Assembly (NCBI RefSeq): GCF_018446385.1 | Contig: NC_055989.1 | Coordinates: 131,963,004 to 132,027,003, forward strand | Direction: 5' to 3' | Length of the DNA: 64,000 nt | DNA from: Zingiber officinale | Lineage: Eukaryota; Streptophyta; Magnoliopsida; Zingiberales; Zingiberaceae | Shown: one piece after another, positions 13,610 through 25,000 of the stretch | Layout of the letters: each line of letters begins with the position of its first letter | Position numbering within the stretch: position 1 is the first letter of the stretch | Translations under genes and position numbers: made by a program | Notes under the pieces: generated by a model | The model's database searches: none | What the model saw: only the letters and a program-made list of their open reading frames with translations | What the model was told of the DNA's origin: nothing

Positions 13610-13870
13610 GCATCCTAGGAATAGGAGGAGACGATCCGGACTGTCCTGTTACTAGGTTTTATCTTCTCTTTCGCCGATCCTCTCTCTTTTTTCTCCTCAT
13701 TTTCCATCCACGTTGCACAGCCGCGCCTCCTCTTTCTCCACTGCACAGCCGCGCCTCCACGCTGCACGGCCCCGCTTCTAGCGCTGCACAGTGGGCCTCC
13801 AACCGCAGCCGCTACAGCCATCAACCTCAGTCCTCAATATCTTGTTGTAGACAGATTCAGTTTTCTTTGG
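13610..13870 (+). promoter_or_regulatory. GC-rich probable 5' leader / promoter-proximal region of ALG13
   Basis: A sharp GC-rich patch with repeated CTGCACAGCCGCGCCTCC-like units lies in AT-rich DNA about 400-650 bases before the ALG13 start codon. It could hold a non-coding first exon spliced to the leader that ends at the ATG at 14255 (possible acceptor near 14199). The minus-strand frame over it looks spurious. A transcript start was not identified. Confidence 0.35.
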
Positions 13871-14254
13871 AACAGGGTATTTTGGATAATAAATAATTTA
13901 GTATTACGGAAATGATTTCTTTTCTTTACTCCGAGGATTCTTTTCTACTTATTCTTTTTCTTCTTCAATCCCAACCTCTAAATAAACAGATTTAGGAAAC
14001 TTACAATTTATTTGCCAGTTAATTGTTTGTTTCCATCAACAAATTTTAATAAAAAAGAAAACACCCGAGTTTTAAGGTAATCTTGGATATTTAATTTTGT
14101 ATAATCATACCAAGATTTTTGATGTATCGAGTATTTGTATCTTCATTGAGCACTTAACTTGAAACTATTAAAATGTGTGAATTTCTATCCTGGACAGATT
14201 GGTCATCTGAAGAATATTAAATTGTTTGCTCGAGGTTGTGTTAACTTCCTGCAA

Positions 14255-16701
14255 ATGGATGGAGCAGGAAATGGTGGCAGAATAAGAAAAATGGTGTTTG
14301 TAACAGTGGGAACAACGTGCTTTGATGCTCTTGTTAAAGCTGTTGATTCTAGACAAATTAAAGAAGCATTGTCAAAAAGAGGTTACACCGACCTTATGAT
14401 CCAAATGGGGAGAGGGTCATATGCCCCATCCAAGGTTCCCATCTCATTAAATTGTTCATTTGCTTTACTTATTTTGTATATCTTCATGATGCAATGTGTC
14501 AACAAAATTTCGAACTCTCTTGATAACCATGTTTATGTTCTTTGACATAGCACATGCTGCATGCCAATATAGTAATAAGATGCTAATTTCTTCCCAATAC
14601 TTCTAGTTTGTATTTGAATGTACACTTAGCTCAAGGAAAAAGAACTAAAATACTAAAAACTAAAGTGTACGGCACAGTAGTTGTTATCTTATACGTCTTT
14701 GAATTATTTCAATATTTCTTGTCTTTGGACCTGGATGATGAAGTTAGTTGTCCTGGTATTTATGAGAAATTGAGTGTATCATGTGCCACGTGCATTAATC
14801 TTGTGCATTACAGTTGGTTGATAACATGTTTGGATGCATATACTTTGTGTAGTTCATAGCATTGTTGGTCTGGTGAAAAATAGTAGTCTGAATCTATAGC
14901 ATACTAGTTTCAGTCCTAATAATTTTAAGAACTCTAAAATTTCATATTCTTGAATCGAAGGGGTTTCATTAAGACATTCTGAATACAAATTAGTTGTAAT
15001 TCCTGCTTAGTACGCCCCCATGGAAAGCTAACAAGGAATTGTCATAATAAAGTTGTCTCTCAAATATTTGTATTATGAACTTAGTGATCTGATGGAATGG
15101 TATGTCACTTCTTACATAGTAATGGAGCAAAGTAAAATTCAATAATAAAGATCTCTTTTAAGAAACACATCAAGAAGTTATGGAGTTGCAATTGGCATCG
15201 ATGAATAGAAGTCATCTTCTTCACAGATTCTGGGCTTTTCTACTTGGTGGATGAGGCAATTGTAAGGGCTTCTGCTATGGTCACCAGTGATTGTTCAAAT
15301 CCACGACAACTATTGCTTGGAAAGAGAAGATGCTGGCTAGCTTGTCTGCTGATAATTCAGCAGATTTCTTTGGCAGCACCTAGGTGTTGCTGCTGGGGAT
15401 AGGAAGTGAACTTATAGGGAATAAAGAGAAGTTAAAAAAATTTGATTGTTATAAATACACTTAATACGTAAGATGATGTGCTTTTTTATTATCTGATTAC
15501 AACCATAGGTTTTTGGCTCTAACCAATGACTAATTTAAAATATCTTGCCATATATTTCTAGATTCACAAACAAAGTTAGACCTTTATTAAGTTTCCACAA
15601 CTGGTCCAATTCAAACTTCTAGATTATTGGAAAAAAATGAATTTGTTTGAGCAATTATTTATGATGACTATAGAACTAGATTAAATTCATTGGTTCAGAA
15701 GAAATTATATTGAAGTTCATTGAGTTGTGATGTGTCAATGTTGCAGTATTTGTTTATGAACCACAGTAAAAGCTAACAAGAGGCTTCTACAGAATCCTTA
15801 ATGCAGAACAAATCAAGATATAAAGATAGTAACTAGCTTTAACCTCACCGATGTGAAACTCGGATGGTGTTTTTAACTGAACTTTTCTTCACAGCCGAAT
15901 GCATTGGTATTGCTACTATGCATTCTATTCTGCTTGATACAATCTAATATTTCTTTACTTCTTTGCTTATGAATATAGAAGATCCTTCTTGTTTGACCCA
16001 AATTTATAGGTTTCAGAAGAAGATGGGCCTCTTACAGTGGATTACTTTGCTTTCTCACCAAGCATTGCTGACTACCTCAAATCAGCATCCCTTATCATCA
16101 GTCATGCAGGTAAAGTTTATATAACCAATAGAAGAATAACTTATTCAATCTAAAGAGATTCATATACTTATTCCTTACTAGAATTCTATAAAAGAATATC
16201 ATTTGGATTTTTAACATTGTGTTTGTTTGCACAAACACACTAAAAATGACAAGAGAACAAAGACACTTTGGGAGATACAAGCTAGTAGTTTTCTAGTGAC
16301 ATGATGGTACATTTAGTTTATGTCAATGACTATTTCTTTGCATGAATAGGGCATACTAAGTTTTCATCCTCTATATTTATGTTATGTTATTTTTTTTTTT
16401 TATCATGTCGAGCCATTTTATGTAATATAGCGTAACAATTGCAGGTTCCGGGAGCATATTTGAGACGTTGCAATTGGGTAAATCCTTGATTGTTGTTGTA
16501 AATGAGGACCTGATGGACAACCACCAAAGCGAGCTGGCAGAGGAACTTGCAGAGAGGAAGCACCTCTTTTACGCTCGGCCCCAGATGCTGCAGCAGACTA
16601 TCGAAACCATGGATTTGGAGACTTTGGTCCCATATGTTCCAGGCACTCCAAAGCTGGTGGTTGACTTGATGAACAAGTTCCTCGGTTTCCCGACGGATTG
16701 A
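14255..16701 (+). CDS. ALG13: UDP-N-acetylglucosamine transferase subunit ALG13
   Basis: Three exons, 14255-14434, 16010-16109 and 16445-16701, join in phase to a complete 178-aa protein, normal for plant and yeast ALG13. It opens with KMVFVTVGTTCFDALVKAV, the glycine-turn motif of this GT-B C-terminal-half family. YFAFSPSIADYLKSA and LIISHAGSGSIFETL form the UDP-GlcNAc site region, then NEDLMDNHQSELAEEL follows. By family knowledge, ALG13 with membrane-bound ALG14 adds the second GlcNAc to dolichol-PP-GlcNAc on the cytosolic face of the ER, in N-glycan precursor synthesis. The ATG at 14255 was chosen because an in-frame upstream extension has no conserved sequence. The introns (1.6 kb and 0.3 kb) hold nothing recognised. 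A decayed tandem copy of the 3' end follows directly. Confidence 0.9.
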
Positions 16702-16936
16702 ATGTACGATAAGGTGCTCATAAGCTTTTCCAAACAAAATGTTTCAGATAGGAGGGATTGCAATATGAGAATTGATTTGAAGTCTCTAGTCCCTTATGCA
16801 CAAGGTGATCCTGTGCCAGTGGTTGATTGGATGAACAAATTCCTCTGTTTTCCATCTCATCTGTGTAGAACAAGCTGCTCCATAAGTTTTGGAAAACAAA
16901 ATCTTTCAGATTGTAGGTTTTGTCATATGAAATCCA
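16612..16936 (+). repeat. Tandem duplication (unit 162 bp) of the ALG13 last-exon end and 3' UTR
   Basis: Unit 1 (16612-16773) covers the last codons and stop of ALG13 plus 3' UTR; unit 2 (16774-about 16936) repeats it with clear divergence. Translated in matching frames, LETLVPYVPGTPKLVVDL pairs with LKSLVPYAQGDPVPVVDW, both then read MNKFL, and the post-stop segments share SFSKQNVSD and SFGKQNLSD. The similarity across the stop and UTR shows a DNA duplication rather than a second domain. Unit 2 probably lies in the present 3' UTR. Confidence 0.8.
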
Positions 16937-17352
16937 AAGAAGTATTGAGATCATTGATATTTGATTTAACTTTATTTTTTTTACGTTTCGTGCGTAAGAT
17001 TGTTTTTTTTTTCTTCTTTTGATGATTCAGACACTCGACGATTTTTTATTTGATCTGTCTATGAAGTAAATTTGAAATATAATTTATGCACATTTAAAAG
17101 TCAAATTTTAGGATATTTATTCTATTTAAAATTTAAATTTAAATTTTTATATTGCTCATTATGTAGAGTTTTAGAATTATTTATCATCAACATGGACATC
17201 TAAAATCAAATAAATTTATAAAATATATAAATTTGGGTTTTTATAATTATTTTATGAATGATAAGCTTTTTACTGTTGTTTTCCCCTTTTTTTTAATCAA
17301 GGTTTCATGATTTGGTAAATTAAGAAGGTGATGGAAGTTGGGGAAATACATT

Positions 17353-17499
17353 ATTTGGATGATGGATTCGACAAAAGTATTTCATAGGCCATTCATAGAA
17401 GTTTGTCATTAATCATCAAGAAAAATTAAGAAGTATAAATAAATCTTACGGATGATCTAACATCAAGATCACATAGTGTAATGTGCCTTAAATGAGATT
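17353..17499. repeat. 147-bp direct repeat, left copy
   Basis: Starts ATTTGGATGATGGATTC and ends near AATGTGCCTTAAATGAG. It matches 18834-18980 with only a handful of differences by eye. The two copies bracket about 1.33 kb of LTR-like sequence. Whether they are terminal repeats of an element or a local duplication is open. Confidence 0.75.
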
Positions 17500-18833
17500 T
17501 GAACACTTGTTCTTTACGAAATCGTCCTACCGTTTGCTATCTCACTATTGTTGGTTAGTCCTAGGAAAATGTACCGGTTCCACTGTACAAATTTTTTTTT
17601 ACAAGTGTCAAACATTTCCTTAAATAACCTATTGTGTTATTTAGAAGTTAAATTAGGAATCGCAGACGGAACTTAACATTATTGATTCCAAATTTAACTT
17701 ATCTGTTCTTAATGGTTTATATTTGAATCGCAAGCGGAACTTAACACTATTGATTCAAATCCACCTATGTTATTAATTTCATTAAATATTAATTCTTAAA
17801 ATTGGTTTCCAGAACTACATGGCGAGGCACATGACTTTCTTGGATATGGGAGCAACCACCACCACCTAGACAAAGCCTTTTAAGGAAAGCTAATATTTAA
17901 TTTCCTTAAATAACTCTAGGTTAACCAAAAAGAACAATCGAATCACAAATTCGAAAAAGAAGAAAACACAAACTCGAAAAACTAATTCAAAAAATTAGAT
18001 CTAATGCCTATTGTATTTGGAATTCATACAAAAGAAATACAACTAGTATGATGCGGAAATTAATTACTAATTATACATTCCTTTTACCGTATTCCTCTTC
18101 TTATCTCGGACGTTGTGTGGGCAACGATCTTCCGAGACGAGAACCACCAAGCTCCTTCTTCTCCAAGCTAGATTCGGCCACCAATGAGAAGTAAGTCAGC
18201 CCTCTCAACATGAAAGGCATGCTTTCTCCATATCGAACCTGCACCATCATCGAATCATCACTGTAGTTATTGATTGTATAAAATTCACAAGAAAGATTTG
18301 TGTCACCTGTAGTCCATGCAGTTTTATTTCTCCAGGGGATGGCCAACTGGTATCTAGTTTGCACCTCTACCCCCTCTTTTATAATCCTTAGTCTTGGCAA
18401 ATAAGAAAATTTTAATAAAAACTTCCTTAATTCTTTTGCCATGAAAAAGAAAAAATTAATTAATTAAAAATCAATTTTCTTTTTCCAAATTTCTTGGCCG
18501 ACCACTTTCTCCCCAAAACAAGGAAAGTTTTAATTAAAACAAGAATTAAAACTTCCTAATTTATTTCTAGAAATTTATAAAAAATTTCAATAATTTTAAT
18601 CCTTCATGATTGGTTAGTAAAAAGGAAATTTTATAAATTAAAATATTTCTTTTAAACATGTTATCTCTAACATGTGCATGCTTGTTATTATATTAGGATT
18701 AAGAGCACACACTTCCATAATAACTAAGGTGTTATATAAATGGGAACGAAAACATTTTAGGGATATTAATGGGAAAACTCAGAAACAATAAGGACATAAT
18801 AATGTATTTCCCCGGTTCAAGTTCAACAAAAGT
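17500..18833. mobile_element. LTR-retrotransposon-like fossil (possible solo LTR), no coding domains
   Basis: AT-rich sequence with internal short repeats (AATCGCAGACGGAACTTAAC and a diverged second copy) and the look of a Copia-type LTR. No gag, protease, integrase or reverse transcriptase is visible, so it is a remnant and cannot be dated from paired LTRs. A minus-strand open frame of 113 codons (18101-18442) lies in it; I do not recognise its product and treat it as element sequence. The family is a guess. Confidence 0.3.
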
Positions 18834-18980
18834 ATTTGGATGATGGATTCAACAAAAGTATTTCATAGGCCATTCATAGAAGTTTGTCATTAATCATCAA
18901 GATAGATTAAGCAGTATAAATAAATCTTACGGATGATCTAACATCAACATCACATAGTGTAATGTGCCTTAAATGTGATT
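18834..18980. repeat. 147-bp direct repeat, right copy
   Basis: Partner of 17353-17499. The motif TTCAACAAAAGTATTT occurs once just before this copy and once inside it, so the junction has a small duplication. From 18980 to 19325 the DNA is AT-rich, with no recognised feature. Confidence 0.75.
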
Positions 18981-19325
18981 CTTATAAATGTTTATACAAA
19001 AGCTAAACTTTTAGTATACACTCCAACAACTATATCACCTCTTATCGTTCCAGGATAATAGTACAATGGTGATGCTCTCTAATAAATAAACAAGAGATCT
19101 AAGGTTTGAGTCTCAGCTACACTGTAGTGAATTTTTCCTCACATTATAATATTGATTAGTACAATTTTAAAGCTATAATTAATGTAGATTACAAGACCAA
19201 CAACACATAGTCGCTCAATGCTTAACTAAAATTTAAATGCTAAATATACCTATATATGAATTATATTTCTTATAAGAAATAAATAATAGTTTAATGGATT
19301 CATTCATTGAATATTTGCATAGTTT

Positions 19326-21480
19326 TGACATTGGCTGGCAACCTAACGCAACCCTCCTCCTTTATCCGGACTCGGGACTGACCATGACCGATCGTCATGA
19401 GCGGAGTTTGTATTTAAGGAGAAGGTAGAAGTACAAACATTAGGTGAAATATACGATGACTCTAATATAACATGAGATAAGATGATATCAAAGTTAAAAA
19501 TAGTAGCTAACAGTGTGTTTGGTGAGTCAAACAGACATGCACCACTAAGTAAAGAATATTGGTGGTGGAATGAGAAAGTACAAGAAAAAGTGAGGGAAAA
19601 AACGAATAACTTATAAGAAATTATATATTTGTAAGAACGAGGAAAACTTAAAAAAATATACAATAGCCAAGAAAAAAGCTCTAAAGTAGTGAGTGAAGAA
19701 AAAAATGAAAATTTTGAACGATTATATCAAAAATTGGATACAAAAGAAGAGGAAAAAAATATTTATAGAATAGCTAAAGTGAAAGAAAAGAAAACAAGAG
19801 ATCTTAGCCAAATAAAATATATTAAAGATGAATGTAATAGAGTATTAGTAAACGATGGAGAAATAGAAGAGCGGTGGAAGAGATATTTTCATCAACTTTT
19901 TAATGAAGGTTTAGATGACCAACTTAACTTAGGTAATTTAAGTAGGTCAAATGAGTATAGAAATTTTATTTTTTATCGTAGAATTCAAACTTTATAAGTA
20001 AAACAAACTTTAAATGAGATGAATAATGGAAAAGTCGTTGGACCAGATGCTATTCCGATAGAGGTATGGAAGTGCTTAGGGAAATAAGGTATTGAATGAC
20101 TTACAAAATTATTTAACATGATATTGAAAATGAAAAAAAATATCTGATCAATGGAGAATAAGTATTATAGTTCCTTTATATAAGAACAAGGGAGACGTAC
20201 AAAATTGTACAAACTATAGGGGTATTAAACTAATGAGTCATACTATAAAACTTTGAGAAGAAATAATAGAAAAAGGATTAAGGAAGGAGATCACAGTGAC
20301 AAAAAAATCAATTTGGGTTCATGTTTGAAAGGTCGACAATAGAAGCTATACATCTTCTTAGACAATTAATTGAAAAATATCGGGAGCAAAAACAAGATCT
20401 ACACTTGGTATTCATTGACTTAGAAAAAGCTTATGATAGAGTCCCAAGAGAAATTATATGGACAATTTTAGAAAAGAGAGGCGCTAGCGTAACATATATT
20501 AATTAATTAAAAATATGTATGAGAATGTAACAACCAAAGTAAAGACTTCAGGCGAAGTAACTAAAGCATTTTTAATAAAGATAGGGTTACATCAAAGATC
20601 AACTATAAGTCCCTATCTTTTTACGTTAATTATGGACGAACTCACTATGCACATTCACGATACTGTACCATGGTGCATGTTGTTTGCAGATGATATTATT
20701 TTGTTAGATGAAACACGTGAAAAAGTAAATGCTAAACTAGAATCTTGGAGGGAAACACTAGAAGGGAAAAGTTTTAAATTTAGTAGATTTAAGACAGAAT
20801 ATATGGAATTTATGTTTAGCAATATTAGAAGTAATAAAACAATTGTTACGATAGGAGAGGACGAGTTGCCCAGAACCAAGAGATTTAAATATTTAGGATC
20901 ATTTTTGCAAAACAATAAAGAGATTGAGAGAGATGTCTTACATAGAATACTAGTAGGATGAGTGAAATGGAAGGGAGCGTCGAGTGTTTTATGTGACCGT
21001 AATGTATCTCTTAAATTTAAAGATAAGTTCTATAAAATCATAATTAGACCTGCTATGTTATATGGAGCTGAATGTTGGAATATGACTCGAGCACATGAGC
21101 AAAAGATAAGAGTTGCAGAGACGAGGATGTTAAGGTGGATGTGTGGACATACAAGGATGGACAAAATAAGAAATGAGAGGATTGGAGAGAAAGTCGGGGT
21201 TACATCTATTGAGGAAAAACTCCGAGAGACATGTTTAAGATGATACAGACATGTACTTAGACGATTAATAAATGTTCCAGTTATGCGATATGAAACTATG
21301 ATAAACATGCATATCAAACGAGGAAGGGGAAGATAAAAAAAGACTTGGTTAGCAACAATAAAATAAAATAAAATTTATTTAAATATAGATGATGATATAA
21401 TAGGAGATAGAACTCAATGACGTAAAAAGATTCATACAACCGACCCCACCTACTAAGAAAAGACTTTTGTTATTATTGTA
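19326..21480 (+). mobile_element. RTE-clade non-LTR retrotransposon (LINE), 5'-truncated and broken
   Basis: Translated pieces in order: a linker before the polymerase (EYWWWNEKVQEKVREK near 19550-19600); reverse transcriptase with GPDAIPIEVWKCLG (20040), LHLVFIDLEKAYDRVPREII (20400-20457), then CMLFADDIILLDE with the catalytic FADD (20672-20710); and a C-terminal region with RPAMLYGAECWNMTRAHEQK and TRMLRWMCGHTRMDKIRNER (21045-21175). The apurinic-type endonuclease is missing, and several stops and frame changes interrupt the rest. The 3' end CCGACCCCACCTACTAAG followed by a TTG/TTA-rich tail (21440-21480) is the usual end of plant RTE elements; the same end occurs as a short insert at 35624 and 56371. 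It is inactive. Confidence 0.88.
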
Positions 21481-21620
21481 TAAGAAATAATACACCAAAC
21501 AAAAAGTGTAATCACAATTATAATCAAAGGTTATATATATATATATTATATACAACTCTTTTACTACATATAATAATATAATATTAATTACATTATATTA
21601 TAAATTTTATTACATATCCC

Positions 21621-21747
21621 TAATTATAATAGTAAAAGATAAAATTAACCATCTAACAGTCCTACACACAATCAACCCCATAATTAAATTATAATAATAA
21701 AAAATAAAATTAATCATCTAACAGTCCTACACACAGTCGGCCCCATA
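21621..21747. repeat. Tandem duplication of a 62-66-bp unit
   Basis: Two units, about 21621-21682 and 21683-21747, share CATCTAACAGTCCTACACACA and CCCCATA with AT-rich spacers. They lie between the LINE and the large gene's leader. The rest of 21480-22048 is an AT repeat, then the probable promoter and GC-richer 5' UTR (from about 21960) of the gene starting at 22049. Confidence 0.7.
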
Positions 21748-22048
21748 ATCAAGAGTTAAATCAAGAAATACGGAGGAGTTTTTTTCCTACATTATCCTAA
21801 CTAAACCCCCACCCTAGTGTAGGGAAAAAACTTCTCCCATGGCCATAGGAAATACAACATTTGCGTCAAAATATTGACGAGCGAAGTGGAATACTTGCCA
21901 AAAGCCTAGTTGCCAAATTATTAAAAACTAAACAATGAGAGGCAAAGTGAAAAATAACCTCGTTTCGTAATTAGACCTAGGACGACGAGGCGAAGCCACC
22001 TCCCTCGTGAGCGATCGATACGGCGCTAGCCACCGGCTGATCCTGCCG

Positions 22049-25000
22049 ATGGATCTCTCCTCCAAACCGCGAACTTCGAGCCATCTTCGCCTCTCCGTTT
22101 GTTCGCCGATTTTTATCCTGATCCTACTGGTGAGGCTCCGGTAGACTAAGATTTCTGCCCACTTATCGAATTTCGATCCTTACTTTTTTTTCCAGTTAGA
22201 TCCTGGAACAGTCATAAAGTGGTTAGTTTTGGTCATGGTTTACGCATTTTCTACTATTCTGCTGAACTTTGATCGTGGGTGTTAATTCTAGGTTCTGCCA
22301 CTGTCTCTCTGATCTATAATTAACTTGTTTTTACCAGAATATTAGAAGCTATTAACTGTTCTCATACTTTGTGCTGGGTGCATTTTTAGCTGTTACTAGT
22401 CGACGTGGGAGCGGCGCCTTGGGAATCGAGAAGAAACGGAAAGTTTTCAGTTTTCTCCTTGTTCAATCTCAAAGGAAAGAGTAAATTCTGGAGCGAATCT
22501 GTGATTCGTGGTGGTAAGGAATTAAAGCCGTCACTCCTATAATCTTCGAATATATGAATAAAACTGGATTTGTAGTAGTACCCTGATCATGATGGTCGGG
22601 ATAAATGCATGTTTTCTTTAATGACGAGTGTGTTGTCCCCTAAGTTCAGTCATCATCTATATTTTCTGTTTGATGATGTGACTTTGCGATTTCAGATTTT
22701 GATGATTTGGAAAGTTCAGTATCTACTGAATCTGGTAAATTGGCAGTGTCAAATTACACAAATTCAGGTAATTACTTCTTCTCTCCTTTATGCTTTGGTT
22801 ATTTTTATTTTATGGTAGATATTGAAAAGAACAATTAACATGAAAAAACAAAAGAGAAATATTAGCTACCTTTTTTTACAGGCAACCACTATAAATGTTG
22901 GACTATTAAAATTTTCAATTCATTGCCTATGTTCCAAGGGAGTATCATATAGAATCATTTTCCAAGTTGTTTGTGAACAAAAATAAGCAGTTTGTAAATA
23001 CTTCGCTTGCTCATAAAACTTATGTAAAATGCAGTATAAACTAACACTCATGCATCTGCATGTCTTACACAATTTCACTTGAGGTTAAAGACATCAATGA
23101 TGATAATCTATATTTCTAATGTGCTAGCCATCAACCTATTCCATATTTTAGCACTTGGCTTGCCTAACAGATATGCTTTTACATTGTTGGAATGACTACT
23201 TCGAGTTCAGTTACAGTTAGAATAATCAGATTGATGTTTGGATAAAGCATAATTGGTGCCCACGACTGAATATAGGTCATAGAATTTGATTTCCAACTGA
23301 ATGCTTTCATGCTTTAAAAGTACTCAAAGTCAAATTCCTTTTGCATGTACAGGCAGAGTACATATATTGAAAATTTATATCCATACTTTTGAGCACGCAT
23401 TGAAATATATATGTGCAAAGCATATACCTTTTATCAAAAAATCCTTATTACCCCTTGATACTTGACTTGAGGGAAAGCTTGGCACATTTTCTTATTTATT
23501 CTACAATCATAGAGTTTGCTAAAATATCCATGCTTATTTTTCAGTTTTTATTATGTAATCTTGATGTGCTATTGATATATGCTTCAAAAAGAGCGAACTA
23601 ATTGTAAACATAAAGTAATCTAACAATAAGGTGGAAATGCATTTAACTATGGGAATATTGTTATTGTGCATTTGTTCTTCAACCATTTTATGTGACTTGT
23701 ATATCTAACTTCATATCTGTTGGTCTATTGGTGATCACATTTATTTGATTAGTTTCTTGGTAATTGCAGTTATCTGAAGATTCTGTATCAAAATTTTCTT
23801 TTTTATGTGATATTTTCAGGTAATATTGCAAATTTCTTAAAACTCTCAGAGGTTGATTCAATATACCTCCCTGTCCCAGTAAACTTTATTTTCATAGGAT
23901 TTGATGGAAAAGGAAACCATGGTATGTTTTTTAGTTATATATTTTATTAGTTTGAACTACATCTTATTTTAGTCTCTGGATAATATCATGGTTGTACTAC
24001 TACAGAGTTTAAGCTTGGCTCTGAAGAATTAGAGCGATGGTTTACTAATATTGACCACATTTTTGAGCATACACGGGTGCCACCTATTGGTGAAGTTCTT
24101 ACTCCATTTTATAAGATCAACATTGATAAAGTTCAACGCCATCATCTACCGCTTGTCAGCCACATAAACTACAAGTGAAATGCAACTCTTTCATGATTTG
24201 TACAAATTGATGATTTGCATGTTACAAGCATAATTTCTTATTTTGATCACGATACTTTTATGTGGATGCAGTTTCACCGTGCATGCCATACATATGGGAG
24301 AGCAAGTTACTTCTGTCTTTGAGTATGCTGTAAAGACTCTTTCACGTAAGGAGACTCCCTTGGACGTAAGGTAATCTAAATGCCACTTTTTTTTTTTCAG
24401 ATGCCCAAGTTAATAATATTCTTGATTTTTTTTATTGGAGTATAAAATTAATTAAAAATAATAAGTTTTTTATTAGAATATAATCTTTATGGTGTATGTT
24501 TGCCTTAATATATTGAGATTGTTCTCACATGAGAGAAAATAAAATGTAATTGAAAAATAAAATATACTTAGGTTTTGTTTGGTGCATATTAAAGACAAAC
24601 AAACATGACTTGATGATAATGAAAGAAGAATCAAATGTAGTTGCCATGGGAAATCAATGTACAGCAATGTTGCAAAAAGTGCTAGGCGCCAATCAGGCGC
24701 TCGACTGGTGCCTAGTACTTTTAAATTATATATATATCTATATATATATTAATTTCAGCATTAATAATATTGGTATTATTTATAATTATAAATTATTTTG
24801 AAGCAATATTTAGTTTTTCAATACTAATATTTATGTTTTTTTTAAACTTTTTTTAGGTTGGAAGACAAAAAGAAGTTCAAATCCACTTGAAAAGTTCCCT
24901 TGAAGACATTAATTTCATTGTAAAACTTGTTTACGGCCCAAAACAGTGTCGTTTTAGGTCATCAATATTTATAAAAAAAAATTAAACTGGACTGAAACGA

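Noticed and set aside
18101-18442. 113-codon minus-strand frame as a host gene
   Set aside because: It lies inside repeat-like DNA, its product was not recognised, and no splice or promoter context supports it.
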